Origin: JBEIUL01 sp044356865
GTDB taxonomy: Bacteria; Planctomycetota; Phycisphaerae; Phycisphaerales; SM1A02
Assembly (NCBI GenBank): GCA_044356865.1
Contig: JBIKVN010000055.1
Location: 1-14,681, forward strand
Direction: 5' to 3'
Length of the DNA: 14,681 bases
This document shows positions 1 through 7,239 of this stretch, one piece after another. Positions within the stretch are counted from its first letter, which is position 1; every line of letters begins with the position of its first letter. Below the pieces are notes generated by a model. The model searched no databases and was not told where the DNA came from. It worked only from the letters and a program-made list of their open reading frames with translations. A program made the position numbers and the translations under genes.

Positions 1-881
1 ATGGCCTCGGCCTCGACGAGGGCGAGCGTGCCGAACCCGAAGAGGATCGCGCCGCCGACCCGCACCCGCAGGGCCCCGAACCGGTCGACGAGGAATCCGC
101 CGGGCACCGAGCCAAGCGCCATGCCGAGCATCGGGAGCGCAAGCAGCGCCCCGACCGTCGCCTTGGGCAGCCCGGCCTCGCCGCCGAAGGCGAGCGGCAC
201 GATGACCGAGAGCGCCGCGGCCAGCCCGCGATCGGAGGCGAGCATGAGCGAGGCGATGATCCGCTCGCGACGGCCCTCGGGGGCGATTGCAGGCGGTACG
301 GGCGGATCGGCGGCGTGCACCGCGGGGGCGATCCGCGCGAGCGGCACGGTGGCGAGGGCCACCGCGACCAGCGTCGCCGCGGCGACCGGCAGCGTCGCGA
401 AAGGCGAGAGCGAACCGGTCAGGGCCCCGAGCGCGATGCCCGCGACCAGCCCGAGCATGATCGCGGTGCCGGCGATTCCCATGGCCCGCCCGCGGTGGCC
501 GTCGCCGGCGACGCGGGCGACGATGCGCAGCGACGCCGCGATCCCCGCGAGATCGGCCGCGCCGCCGAGAAGCCGCAGCCCGAGCACCGCCCCGTACGGC
601 AGCGGCAGCGTCATGAGCAGCACCAGCCCCGCCTCGACGAGCGAGGCGTTCCGCAGCGTCGCGACCGGCGACGAGCCGCGCCCGAGCCGCGGCAGCACGA
701 ACGCCCCGAGGATCGCCCCGAGGGCCGGGGCCAGCGTGAAGTACGACGCCTCGACGCGATCGACCCCGAAGCGATCGATCGTCAGCGAACGCAGGCCGGG
801 ATAGACCATCCCGTCCGGAATGGCCCCGGCGGCGAGAAGGAAGACGGCCAGCGCCAGGCCCGTCCGGGCCGTCGCGCTCAC
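1..881 (-). CDS. MFS-type transporter, C-terminus cut by window edge
   Basis: Reading the minus strand from a GTG at 879-881 gives 293 codons without a stop before the window ends. The product is strongly hydrophobic, with repeated Ala/Leu/Gly/Val membrane segments. Near residues 257-269 it has GSVPGGFLVDRFG, which fits the major facilitator loop motif (GxLaDrxGrr) in its second-half position between helices 8 and 9. A looser copy (GAFVLPRLGR) lies near the N-terminus. A charged linker (APEGRRER) separates the two halves. The GTG overlaps the truD stop as GTGA and is preceded by GAGGAAGG at 885-892, so translation is probably coupled to truD. The missing part would be roughly the last three or four helices. 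The substrate cannot be told. The family call is fairly sure; drug or sugar specificity would be guesswork. Confidence 0.82.
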   Translation of the reverse strand, partial: MSATARTGLALAVFLLAAGAIPDGMVYPGLRSLTIDRFGVDRVEASYFTLAPALGAILGAFVLPRLGRGSSPVATLRNASLVEAGLVLLMTLPLPYGAVLGLRLLGGAADLAGIAASLRIVARVAGDGHRGRAMGIAGTAIMLGLVAGIALGALTGSLSPFATLPVAAATLVAVALATVPLARIAPAVHAADPPVPPAIAPEGRRERIIASLMLASDRGLAAALSVIVPLAFGGEAGLPKATVGALLALPMLGMALGSVPGGFLVDRFGALRVRVGGAILFGFGTLALVEAEA

Positions 882-2203
882 TCGCCTTCCTCGCCGACCG
901 CATCGGTGTCGCCCATGAGTTCCCGCAGCAACACCGTCGCATACGCCCCGCGGGGCAGGTCGAAAGCCAGCCGCAGGTAGTTCCCGTGCTCGTCGAGGCC
1001 CGCGTCGATCTCGACGTTCGTGACCCGCACCCGGAACGGCCGCCGCGTGCCCTCGACCGCCGAGCCCTCGGCCAGCAGCAGCGGCGCGTCGGGGGCGATC
1101 TCGGCCGCCGCGTCCCGCTCGCGCTCGGCGACGGCGCCGGTCGCCTGGATCATGCCCTTCCCGAGCATCGGTCCGCTCGGCGAGATCTCGAACCCCGACA
1201 CGCGGACCGAAAGGTCCTCGGCCGCCGCGATCTCGGGCGTCACGAGGAACTGCCCGTGCCCCTGGTGCTTGTACGCGACATCGCCGATCTCCAGCATCGC
1301 CAGCAGCCCGTCATCGAGGCGACGGTCGAGCGTGCGGTTGAAGATCGCCGACTGGAACGCGCTGACCCAGAACTGCCGCATCGTGGGATGGATCGCCCGC
1401 ACCGCCGCCGCGGGGGTGCGTCCGGCCGCGAGTTCCCGCAGGGCCGCACGCTCGGCCCGGTCGTTGCGGCTCCAGAACGGGATCGACTCGGCGTACGCCC
1501 CCGCCTCGAACCGCTCGCGGGCCTCGCGCTGGTGCTCGGGAAAGGGCGAACGGGTGCCGACGAGTTCCGACAGCAGGCTCGCGTGGTCGCCGTTCACCGT
1601 GAAGCGCCCGAGGCGATGGGTGTTCCGCCGGTAGCCGAAGCGCTGCGACCCGTAGTAGTCGGGAATGCCGCTCGCCTCGAGCGAGCGCAGCGAACGCAGC
1701 ACCCGCGGGGCGATGGTCGGCTCGACGCCGCGGATCCGGATCGCGAAACGGTTCCCGACGAGGTGGCCGCGGCGCAGCTTGTTCCCGTGGCGGGCCTCCC
1801 ACAGCACCTGCAGCCGCTCGCTCGGCTCGGGCGGCCGCGGCGTGGCGGCGCCGGGCAGGTGGATCGAGACCATCTGCCGCGTGATCGCGGCCTTGTCCTT
1901 CATGCCCGCGAAGCCGATCGCCTCCTCGCGGACCTTGTAATGCCGCGCCAGCGTGTCGACCAGCTCGAGGTGGGGCATCGAACGCTTCTGCACGAGCAGG
2001 TACACATGCTCGCCCTCGCCGCTGGGTTGGTACAGCGGGATCTCGTCGACGAGGAAGTCCTCGGGCCGCTCCTTGATGCGGCCGCCGATGCCCGGATCCG
2101 ACAGCAGGCGGCGCCGCGGCAGCGGATCGTCGACGGGCACCTCGCCCGGGGCGAGCGCGAAGCGGCCGCGGGCGGGCGGGGCGCCGGGGCCGCTCAGGTC
2201 CAC
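878..2203 (-). CDS. truD: tRNA pseudouridine synthase D (TruD)
   Basis: TruD isomerises a specific tRNA uridine to pseudouridine (U13 in E. coli) in the cytoplasm. The 441-residue product carries the family signatures in order. RIKERPEDFLVDEIP is near 42-56. GMKDKAAITRQ is near 100-110, where Asp103 sits at the catalytic aspartate position. GHLVGNRFAIRIRG is near 146-159, IPDYYGSQRFG near 180-190, FQSAIFNRTL near 283-292, and LPRGAYATVLLREL near 416-429. It is longer than the E. coli enzyme (about 350 residues) and resembles the longer archaeal/eukaryotic form. The start is a GTG at 2201-2203. It overlaps the end of the upstream nuclease-family gene by 10 bases, with GAGGA a few bases before it. 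The C-terminus is acidic. The gene sits in a packed unit with its upstream neighbour and the MFS gene. Confidence 0.95.
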   Translation of the reverse strand: MDLSGPGAPPARGRFALAPGEVPVDDPLPRRRLLSDPGIGGRIKERPEDFLVDEIPLYQPSGEGEHVYLLVQKRSMPHLELVDTLARHYKVREEAIGFAGMKDKAAITRQMVSIHLPGAATPRPPEPSERLQVLWEARHGNKLRRGHLVGNRFAIRIRGVEPTIAPRVLRSLRSLEASGIPDYYGSQRFGYRRNTHRLGRFTVNGDHASLLSELVGTRSPFPEHQREARERFEAGAYAESIPFWSRNDRAERAALRELAAGRTPAAAVRAIHPTMRQFWVSAFQSAIFNRTLDRRLDDGLLAMLEIGDVAYKHQGHGQFLVTPEIAAAEDLSVRVSGFEISPSGPMLGKGMIQATGAVAERERDAAAEIAPDAPLLLAEGSAVEGTRRPFRVRVTNVEIDAGLDEHGNYLRLAFDLPRGAYATVLLRELMGDTDAVGEEGE

Positions 2204-2694
2204 GGCCGGTCCTCGTCGGCGTCCTCGCCGTCGTCGGCATCTTCCTCGAGCGCGTCGAAGTCGAGGGCGTTTCCGGCCTCGGACTCGAGCGACGGCGGAT
2301 TCGCCCGGGCCTCCTCGAGCACCGCTTCCTCGACCTCGACCGGCACCCCCTCGGCGACCCCGAGGGCGATCGCGTCGCTCGGCCGGCTGTCGACGGTCAC
2401 GGTCTCGCCGTCGCGGTCGAGGACCAGCCGGGCGAAAAACGTGCCGCCCGAGAGATCGTGGATCTCGATCCGCACCAGCGTCGCCCCGAGATGCCGGATG
2501 ACCGAAGCGAGCAGGTCGTGGGTCTGCGGCCGCGGCGCGACCAGGCCCTTCAAGCGCCGCTCGATCGCCATCGCCTCGGGCAGGCCGATCACGATCGGGA
2601 AGGTCCGCGTGCCGCCCTGCTCGGTCAGCTCGATGATCTGGATGTCGTTGAGCTCACGGATGAAGATCCGCGACAGCTCCATGCGCACGGCCAT
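2194..2694 (-). CDS. Bifunctional nuclease (BFN/DUF151) family protein
   Basis: The 166-residue product matches the BFN/DUF151 family along its whole core. TFPIVIGLPEAMAIERRL is at 31-48, APRPQTHDLL at 53-62, DLSGGTFFARL at 80-90 and VDSRPSDAIALGV at 101-113. The SRPSDAIAL block is the family hallmark. Some plant and bacterial members have been reported to have DNase and RNase activity, but the role of most bacterial members is not settled. Residues about 135-166 form a variable acidic tail (EEDADDGEDADEDRPWT). The ATG at 2692-2694 has a strong ribosome site, GGAGGAA, at 2698-2704. An in-frame ATG four codons in is possible but less well spaced. The gene leads the unit with truD and the MFS transporter and overlaps truD by 10 bases. 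Confidence 0.93.
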   Translation of the reverse strand: MAVRMELSRIFIRELNDIQIIELTEQGGTRTFPIVIGLPEAMAIERRLKGLVAPRPQTHDLLASVIRHLGATLVRIEIHDLSGGTFFARLVLDRDGETVTVDSRPSDAIALGVAEGVPVEVEEAVLEEARANPPSLESEAGNALDFDALEEDADDGEDADEDRPWT

Positions 2695-2714
2695 GGGTTC
2701 CTCCGCGAGGCGAG

Positions 2715-2733
2715 GGGAAGGATAGCCCTTCCC
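2715..2733 (-). promoter_or_regulatory. Palindrome over a candidate -10 box for the BFN gene
   Basis: A perfect 7-bp inverted repeat, GGGAAGG/CCTTCCC with a 5-base loop, lies in the 72-base gap between the protease stop and the BFN start. On the minus strand the loop and right arm contain TATCCT (2719-2724), which could be a -10 box about 25 bases before the BFN ATG. There is no T-run after it, so it is a poor intrinsic terminator for the protease gene. It could be an operator-like site or a weak transcript hairpin. Confidence 0.35.
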
Positions 2734-2766
2734 GCCGCCGACGGCCGGTCGCCCGACTCCCGGATT

Positions 2767-4272
2767 TCAACTCCAGGCGGCAAGGAGCGTCGCGAGATCG
2801 CTCGCGTCGACCGTGCAGTTTCCGTCGAGGTCGGCCGGGCAGGCCTCGCAATCGGCGCACGAGCCCCACGCCCCGAGCACGATCGCCAAGTCAGCCGCGT
2901 CGATCGTGCCGTTCCCGTCGAGGTCGCCCAGGATCGACGGCGGCGGCGTCGCGACCAGGGCCGCGAGGGCGTCGAGCCGGCCGAAGCCGGTCTGCGGGTC
3001 GAACCCCGGAGCATGGATGTCGGTGGCGCTCGCGACGAGGATCGCCCGCACCTCGGCCGCGGTCAGCGTCGGGTTCTTCGCCCGCATGAGGGCCACCACG
3101 CCGGTCACGAGCGGCGCGGCCTGGCTGGTGCCGTTCTTCACGTTGTAGCCCGAGTAGTCGACGGTCGACTGCACCCCGACGGCCGGGGCCGCGAGGTCGA
3201 TCTCGGGTCCGAAGTTCGACTGGGTCCACGGGGCGCCGGTGTTGGTGAGGCCCGCCACCGCGATGGTCTCGGGCCAGCGGGCCGGGAAGGCGACGTTCGC
3301 ACTCCCGTTGTTGCCGGCGGCGGCGACCATCACCGTCTCGAGGCCGTGGGCGTAGAGCACCGCGTCGCGGAGGGCCGTCGTGCCCGCGTAGTACTGCAGG
3401 CTCATGTTCACGATGCGGTGCCCGTCGTCGACGGCCCGCACCAGCGCCGTCGCGACCCACGACTCGCTGCCCGAGCAGGGATTCACCACCACATACGGCA
3501 CCAGCTTCGCGTCGCAGACGCCCGCGATGCCGGTGGCGTTGTTCCGGGTGGCCGCGGCGATCCCCGCGACATGCGTGCCGTGGCTCGAGCAGTTGTCGCT
3601 GGTGTTCGAGGAATTGAGCGGGATGTTCCAGCCCGGCAGCATCCGCGGGGCAAGCTCGACATGCACGTTCATGCCCGAATCGAGGAACGCGACGGTCACG
3701 CCGGCGGCCGACGGGGCGAGGTCCCAGGCCGGGACCATGTCGATGTCGGCGCCGGGCGTCCCGGGGACGCCGTTCACGAGCTGGCCGGTGTTGAGCAGCG
3801 GGTACTGCAGGAAGAACTGCGGATCGTTCGGCACCGCGGCGAGGCCGCCGATGCCGTCGAGCTCGGCCCGCTCGACCAGGTCGCCGTGGGCGGCCAGCGC
3901 CGCGACGAGCCCGGGCGTGTCGGAGCCCGGGGGCAACCCGATCGCGAAGGTCCGGTCGAGGCCGAGCGCCGCGGCCCGGGCCGGATCGGTGCGGACTCCA
4001 GGAAAAAGCGGCTCGACGGCGATCGCGCCGAAGCGGGCCAGCGTCCCGGCGAGGCGGGGGTCGCCGGCCGGCGCGACGCCGGGCTTGACGCGGAGGATCA
4101 CCCGCGTCGACGACCATCCGCCCGGCGCGTCGAACTGCGGGGGCGCGGGGGCCGGGGCGACTGGCGGGGCCGTCCGCCGTCCGGTCGCGACGACCTTCCC
4201 CCCGCCGAGCAGCGGAGCGACGGCCCCCGCGAGGGCAAGCGTGAACAGGATCGGCCGGATCGATACGGTCAT
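2767..4272 (-). CDS. Secreted subtilisin-like (S8) serine protease with dockerin-like tail
   Basis: The 501-residue product begins with a signal peptide (hydrophobic stretch about 8-24). A Pro-rich linker follows, then a probable propeptide (about 55-145). The S8 catalytic domain has Asp198 in VAFLDSG, His231 in SSHGTHVAG, Asn321 in AAAGNNG as the oxyanion residue and Ser383 in NGTSQAAP, so the active site is complete. The domain ends near 440. A short TPPPS linker leads to two Ca-binding repeats, GDLDGNGTIDAADL (449-462) and ADLDGNCTVDASDL (480-493), each followed by LGAWG- or LAAWS-type sequence, with cysteines at 472, 475, 478 and 486. This is the dockerin-like tail common on secreted planctomycete proteins. 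The ATG at 4270-4272 was chosen because the signal peptide starts there and GGAAG precedes it by 8 bases; the frame stays open upstream, but that part has no export signal. It is likely exported and autoprocessed; its target is unknown. Confidence 0.93.
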   Translation of the reverse strand: MTVSIRPILFTLALAGAVAPLLGGGKVVATGRRTAPPVAPAPAPPQFDAPGGWSSTRVILRVKPGVAPAGDPRLAGTLARFGAIAVEPLFPGVRTDPARAAALGLDRTFAIGLPPGSDTPGLVAALAAHGDLVERAELDGIGGLAAVPNDPQFFLQYPLLNTGQLVNGVPGTPGADIDMVPAWDLAPSAAGVTVAFLDSGMNVHVELAPRMLPGWNIPLNSSNTSDNCSSHGTHVAGIAAATRNNATGIAGVCDAKLVPYVVVNPCSGSESWVATALVRAVDDGHRIVNMSLQYYAGTTALRDAVLYAHGLETVMVAAAGNNGSANVAFPARWPETIAVAGLTNTGAPWTQSNFGPEIDLAAPAVGVQSTVDYSGYNVKNGTSQAAPLVTGVVALMRAKNPTLTAAEVRAILVASATDIHAPGFDPQTGFGRLDALAALVATPPPSILGDLDGNGTIDAADLAIVLGAWGSCADCEACPADLDGNCTVDASDLATLLAAWS

Positions 4273-4293
4273 GGAAGTTGCTTCCGAGCGGGG

Positions 4294-4299
4294 ACCATA
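4294..4299 (-). promoter_or_regulatory. Candidate -10 box for the S8 protease
   Basis: TATGGT on the minus strand lies 21 bases before the protease ATG, inside GGGGCTATGGTCCCC, a short inverted repeat with 4-bp arms. It would give a leader of about 15 bases containing the GGAAG ribosome site. No convincing -35 is visible. The GGGCTAT context is shared with the candidate box before the BFN gene. Confidence 0.35.
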
Positions 4300-4482
4300 G
4301 CCCCGAAGCGGCGGCCGTCGAGTCCCGCGGCGGCGAATCTTGGTTTCGCAGGATCGCCGCGGCGGTTCGCGCGGATCGCACGGATGGCGCGAGCCCGGGC
4401 GACTCCGGGGCGGTTTCCCTCCGCAGGGACCGAGAATCGCCTGCCGACCGCCCCACGGGCCGGGAAGGACGGTGTCCGGCGG

Positions 4483-4488
4483 TACACT
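4483..4488 (+). promoter_or_regulatory. Candidate -10 box for metK
   Basis: TACACT within GGTACACTTCGCG lies about 85 bases before the metK ATG. The bases after it (TTCGC) are the same as those after the TATACT box of the dnaJ-like gene. No clear -35 is visible. The predicted leader of about 80 bases is C-rich and shows no recognisable riboswitch. Confidence 0.45.
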
Positions 4489-4573
4489 TCGCGTCTTTCC
4501 CCGGATTCCCGGTTCGTGCCGGCCCGTCCGGGCGACCCTCCCCGTCGACCGAAACCTTCCCGACCCCCTCCTC

Positions 4574-5782
4574 ATGTCGAACCGCCGCCACCTCTTCACC
4601 TCCGAATCCGTCTCGATGGGCCATCCGGACAAGCTCGCCGACCAGATCTCCGACGCCGTGCTCGACGCGATGCTGCGGGAAGACAAGATGTCGCGGGTCG
4701 CCTGCGAGACGCTGGTCACCACCGGCCTCGCGGTGGTCGCCGGCGAGGTCACCTGCGCCGGCTACGTCGACATCCCGAACATCGTGCGGAACACCGTGCT
4801 CCGGGCCGGCTACGACGACGCCCGCAAGGGTTTCGACGGCAAGAGCTGCGGCGTCTCGGTCGCCATCGGCAAGCAGTCGCCCGACATCGCCCGCGGCGTG
4901 AACACCAAGCACGAGGGCAAGGCGAAGGAGCAGGGCGCCGGCGACCAGGGCATGATGTTCGGCTTCGCCTGCCGCGAGACCGATTCGCTCATGCCGCTGC
5001 CGATCGACCTCGCCCACCGCCTCGTGAAGAAGCAGGCCGAAGTCCGCGAGCAGAACCTCATCAAGGGCCTGCGGCCCGACGCGAAGAGCCAGGTCACCGT
5101 CGAGTACGACGGCCTGACGCCGACGCGGATCGACACCGTGGTGCTCTCGACGCAGCACGACCCGATGTGGAACGGGCCCAAGAAGCAGGCCGACCTGAAG
5201 AAGCAGGTGATCGCGAAGATCATCAAGCCCGTGCTCGGGAAGTGGTGGACCCCGAAGATCACCGTGCACGTGAACCCGACCGGCCAGTTCGAGGTCGGCG
5301 GTCCGCACGGCGATTGCGGCCTCACCGGACGCAAGATCATCGTCGACACCTACGGCGGCCGCGGCCGCCACGGCGGCGGCGCCTTCAGCGGCAAGGACCC
5401 GTCGAAGGTCGACCGCTCGGCGGCGTACATGTGCCGCTACATCGCGAAGAACATCGTGGCCGCCGGCCTCGCCGAGTGCTGCGAGATCCAGGTTTCCTAC
5501 GCGATCGGCGTCGCCGAGCCGACCTCGGTCCACGTCGACACCCAGGGCACCGGCATCCTGCCCGACGGCGACATCGCCGATCTCGTGCGGAAGCACTTCC
5601 GCCTGACGCCTCGCGGCATCATCGAGACCCTCGACCTGCTCAAGCCGATCTACCTGCCCACGGCGACCCACGGCCACTTCGGCCGCGAGCCCGGCGAGGG
5701 CGGCCCCGGCACCTTCACCTGGGAGCGGACCGACAAGGCCGCGGCCCTGAAGGCCGACGCGAAGAAGCTCATGAAGGCCTGA
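4574..5782 (+). CDS. metK: S-adenosylmethionine synthase (methionine adenosyltransferase)
   Basis: MetK makes S-adenosylmethionine from methionine and ATP in the cytoplasm. The 402-residue product is full length (E. coli about 384). It contains LFTSESVSMGHPDK (7-20, with His17, Asp19 and Lys20 at the catalytic positions), GAGDQGMMFG (121-130), GDCGLTGRKIIVDTYGG (246-262), GGGAFSGKDPSKVDRSAAY (267-285) and GHFGRE (367-372). The Glu found before GHPDK in E. coli is Met here, which I recall as usual in planctomycetes. The frame is open further upstream, but the ATG at 4574 matches the family N-terminus. There is no Shine-Dalgarno sequence before it (CCTTCCCGACCCCCTCCTC). The stop overlaps the start of the next gene, a SAM-dependent methylase, as TGATG. 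Confidence 0.97.
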   Translation: MSNRRHLFTSESVSMGHPDKLADQISDAVLDAMLREDKMSRVACETLVTTGLAVVAGEVTCAGYVDIPNIVRNTVLRAGYDDARKGFDGKSCGVSVAIGKQSPDIARGVNTKHEGKAKEQGAGDQGMMFGFACRETDSLMPLPIDLAHRLVKKQAEVREQNLIKGLRPDAKSQVTVEYDGLTPTRIDTVVLSTQHDPMWNGPKKQADLKKQVIAKIIKPVLGKWWTPKITVHVNPTGQFEVGGPHGDCGLTGRKIIVDTYGGRGRHGGGAFSGKDPSKVDRSAAYMCRYIAKNIVAAGLAECCEIQVSYAIGVAEPTSVHVDTQGTGILPDGDIADLVRKHFRLTPRGIIETLDLLKPIYLPTATHGHFGREPGEGGPGTFTWERTDKAAALKADAKKLMKA

Positions 5783-7161
5783 TGCCGCGACGCGGTCCCG
5801 CACCGGCGGCAGCCTCGACGGACCCTCGGTTCCGGGTCCTCGATCGCCTCGCGGCGCGGGTGTCGTCGTTTCCCGACCTGCCGATCGCGTCGCTCGACCC
5901 CGCGGGGCTCGAGCCGCGCGACGCGGCGTTCGCCCGGGCCCTCGACCTGGCGATCGCCCGGCGTTGGCTGACGCTGGTCGCCCTGGCCGAGCCGCACGTC
6001 GAGCGCGGTTGGGCGCGGCTGCAGGACCCGCTGAAAGCCGCGATCCTGGCGGGGACGGCGCAGCTGTTCCTGCTCGACCGCATTCCCGACCATGCGGCGG
6101 TCGGCGCGTCGGTCGAGTGGGCGAAGCGGACCGCCGGCGACGGGGCGGGCGGCCTCGTGAACGCGGTGCTGCGGCGGATCGCCGAGTCGCGGGTCGAGCT
6201 GCTTCCGGCCGATCACGCCGACGCACGCTCCGCGGTGGGCCGGAGCGACCTCGTGCCGCTTTCCGACGGGCGGGCGTGGCGGCTGGCGAAGCCGGTCTTC
6301 AGCGACGGGACGGTGGACCAGCTCTCGGCCCAGACCAGCCATGCGAAGGAACTCGTGGTGCACTGGATCGGGGCCCACGGCCGCGAGAAGACCCGCGAGA
6401 TCTGCCGGCACGACCTGGCCGAGGCCCCGACGCTTGTCACCGGATTGGCCAAGGAGACGGCCGAGCGGTTCGCCGATCGCCTCGTCGCCCACCGCCGACC
6501 CGGCTGGTGGTGCTGGAGCGGGTCCGCGGCGGAACTCTCCGGGTTGCTGGCCGGCGACCGCGACGCCCGCGTGCAGGACCCGGGCAGCGCCGAGCCCGTC
6601 GCGGCCGCGGTCGCGGCGGGCCTCGAGCCGAAGGTGATCGTCGACCTCTGCGCCGGCCGCGGGACCAAGACGCGGCAGCTCGCGACGGCGTTTCCCTCGG
6701 CGGAGATCGTCGCGACCGACATCGACGCCGCCCGCCGTCACGACCTCGCGGTCCTCGCCCGCAACCACGACCGAATCCGGACCGTCGATCCGGGCGAGGT
6801 CACCCGCTGGTTCGGGAAGGCCGATCTCGTGGTGCTCGACGTGCCCTGCACCAACACCGGCGTGCTGCCGCGACGGCCCGAGGCCCGGTACCGCTTCACG
6901 CGATCGCGGCTCGATTCGCTGCTTGAGCTGCAGCGCGAGATCGCGGTCGGCGCCCTGCCGCTGCTCTCGCCGCGCGGGGCGGTGATGTACGCGACCTGCA
7001 GCCTCGAGCCCGCCGAGAACGCCCGGCAGGCGGAATGGCTCCGGCGCCGCGGCGGGTTGGCGATGACCGTCGAACGGCAACGATTCCCCGAGGGCCAGCC
7101 CGAGGATCCCGCCTCCGCATACCTCGACGGTGGGTTCCATTCGCTGGCCGTTCGCGCCTGA
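5782..7161 (+). CDS. rsmB: RsmB/NOP2-type 16S rRNA cytosine-5 methyltransferase
   Basis: RsmB methylates C5 of a cytosine in 16S rRNA (C967 in E. coli) using SAM. The 459-residue product starts with a NusB-like helical domain (about 45-135; ALDLAIARRWLTL, KAAILAGTAQLFLLDRIPDHAAV, GLVNAVLRR). An RsmB linker with TSHAKELVVHWIGAHG follows, then the Rossmann methylase domain. Motif I is VDLCAGRGTKT (287-297). DVPCTNTG (353-360) and ATCSLEPAEN (404-413) supply the two conserved cysteines, Cys356 and Cys406, the latter at the usual nucleophile position. Motif I differs from the usual DxCAAPGGKT, and SHPxWLV is degraded to SHAKELV, so the exact target base could differ. The ATG overlaps the metK stop (TGATG) with GAAGG just before it, so the pair is very likely co-transcribed. 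Confidence 0.88.
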   Translation: MPRRGPAPAAASTDPRFRVLDRLAARVSSFPDLPIASLDPAGLEPRDAAFARALDLAIARRWLTLVALAEPHVERGWARLQDPLKAAILAGTAQLFLLDRIPDHAAVGASVEWAKRTAGDGAGGLVNAVLRRIAESRVELLPADHADARSAVGRSDLVPLSDGRAWRLAKPVFSDGTVDQLSAQTSHAKELVVHWIGAHGREKTREICRHDLAEAPTLVTGLAKETAERFADRLVAHRRPGWWCWSGSAAELSGLLAGDRDARVQDPGSAEPVAAAVAAGLEPKVIVDLCAGRGTKTRQLATAFPSAEIVATDIDAARRHDLAVLARNHDRIRTVDPGEVTRWFGKADLVVLDVPCTNTGVLPRRPEARYRFTRSRLDSLLELQREIAVGALPLLSPRGAVMYATCSLEPAENARQAEWLRRRGGLAMTVERQRFPEGQPEDPASAYLDGGFHSLAVRA

Positions 7162-7200
7162 AAACCAACCGAACCCTCGCAAGCGGGTCGTGCTGATTGG

Positions 7201-7206
7201 TACCAT
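7201..7206 (+). promoter_or_regulatory. Possible -10 box for the PtsN-like gene
   Basis: TACCAT in GATTGGTACCATCTCCGC is 33 bases before the ATG, within the 78-base gap after rsmB. TCGCAA at 7177-7182 is a weak -35 candidate at 18-base spacing. The gene may instead be read through from metK and rsmB; no terminator with a T-run is seen in the gap. Confidence 0.3.
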
Positions 7207-7239
7207 CTCCGCTTCCCCCCCACCGCCGAGCCGGACCGG

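Larger units (their letters stand above)
4273..4573. other. Divergent intergenic region between S8 protease and metK
   Basis: This 301-base gap holds the two outward promoters described separately. I see no gene, tRNA or clear terminator in it. I looked for a SAM-responsive riboswitch before metK and could not match the SAM-I or SAM-II cores. A 7-bp inverted repeat (GCGGCGA at 4330-4336, TCGCCGC at 4354-4360, 17-base loop) is present but is unremarkable at this GC content. Confidence 0.6.

Noticed and set aside
1..980. Plus-strand open frames opposite the MFS gene
   Set aside because: Ser/Arg/Pro-rich translations without motifs. The minus strand has hydrophobic helices, an MFS loop motif and a coupled start.
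4330..4360. 7-bp inverted repeat with 17-base loop in the protease-metK gap
   Set aside because: Short GC-only arms and a long loop are expected by chance here; no T-run or other supporting signal.
4489..4573. SAM riboswitch in the metK leader
   Set aside because: No match to conserved SAM-I or SAM-II core sequences could be found by eye, and the leader is short and C-rich. A covariance-model search (Infernal/Rfam) would settle it.
2458..5781. Very long plus-strand open frame running into the RsmB-like gene
   Set aside because: Only the part from 5782 on encodes a recognisable protein. The upstream part is antisense to BFN and the protease and out of frame with metK, with an Arg/Gly/Pro-rich composition typical of shadow frames in GC-rich DNA.
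2891..6226. Minus-strand open frame of over 1100 codons across the protease, metK and rsmB
   Set aside because: Low-complexity Arg/Ala/Gly-rich translation with no domain. It overlaps three well-supported genes, so it is a GC-rich shadow.
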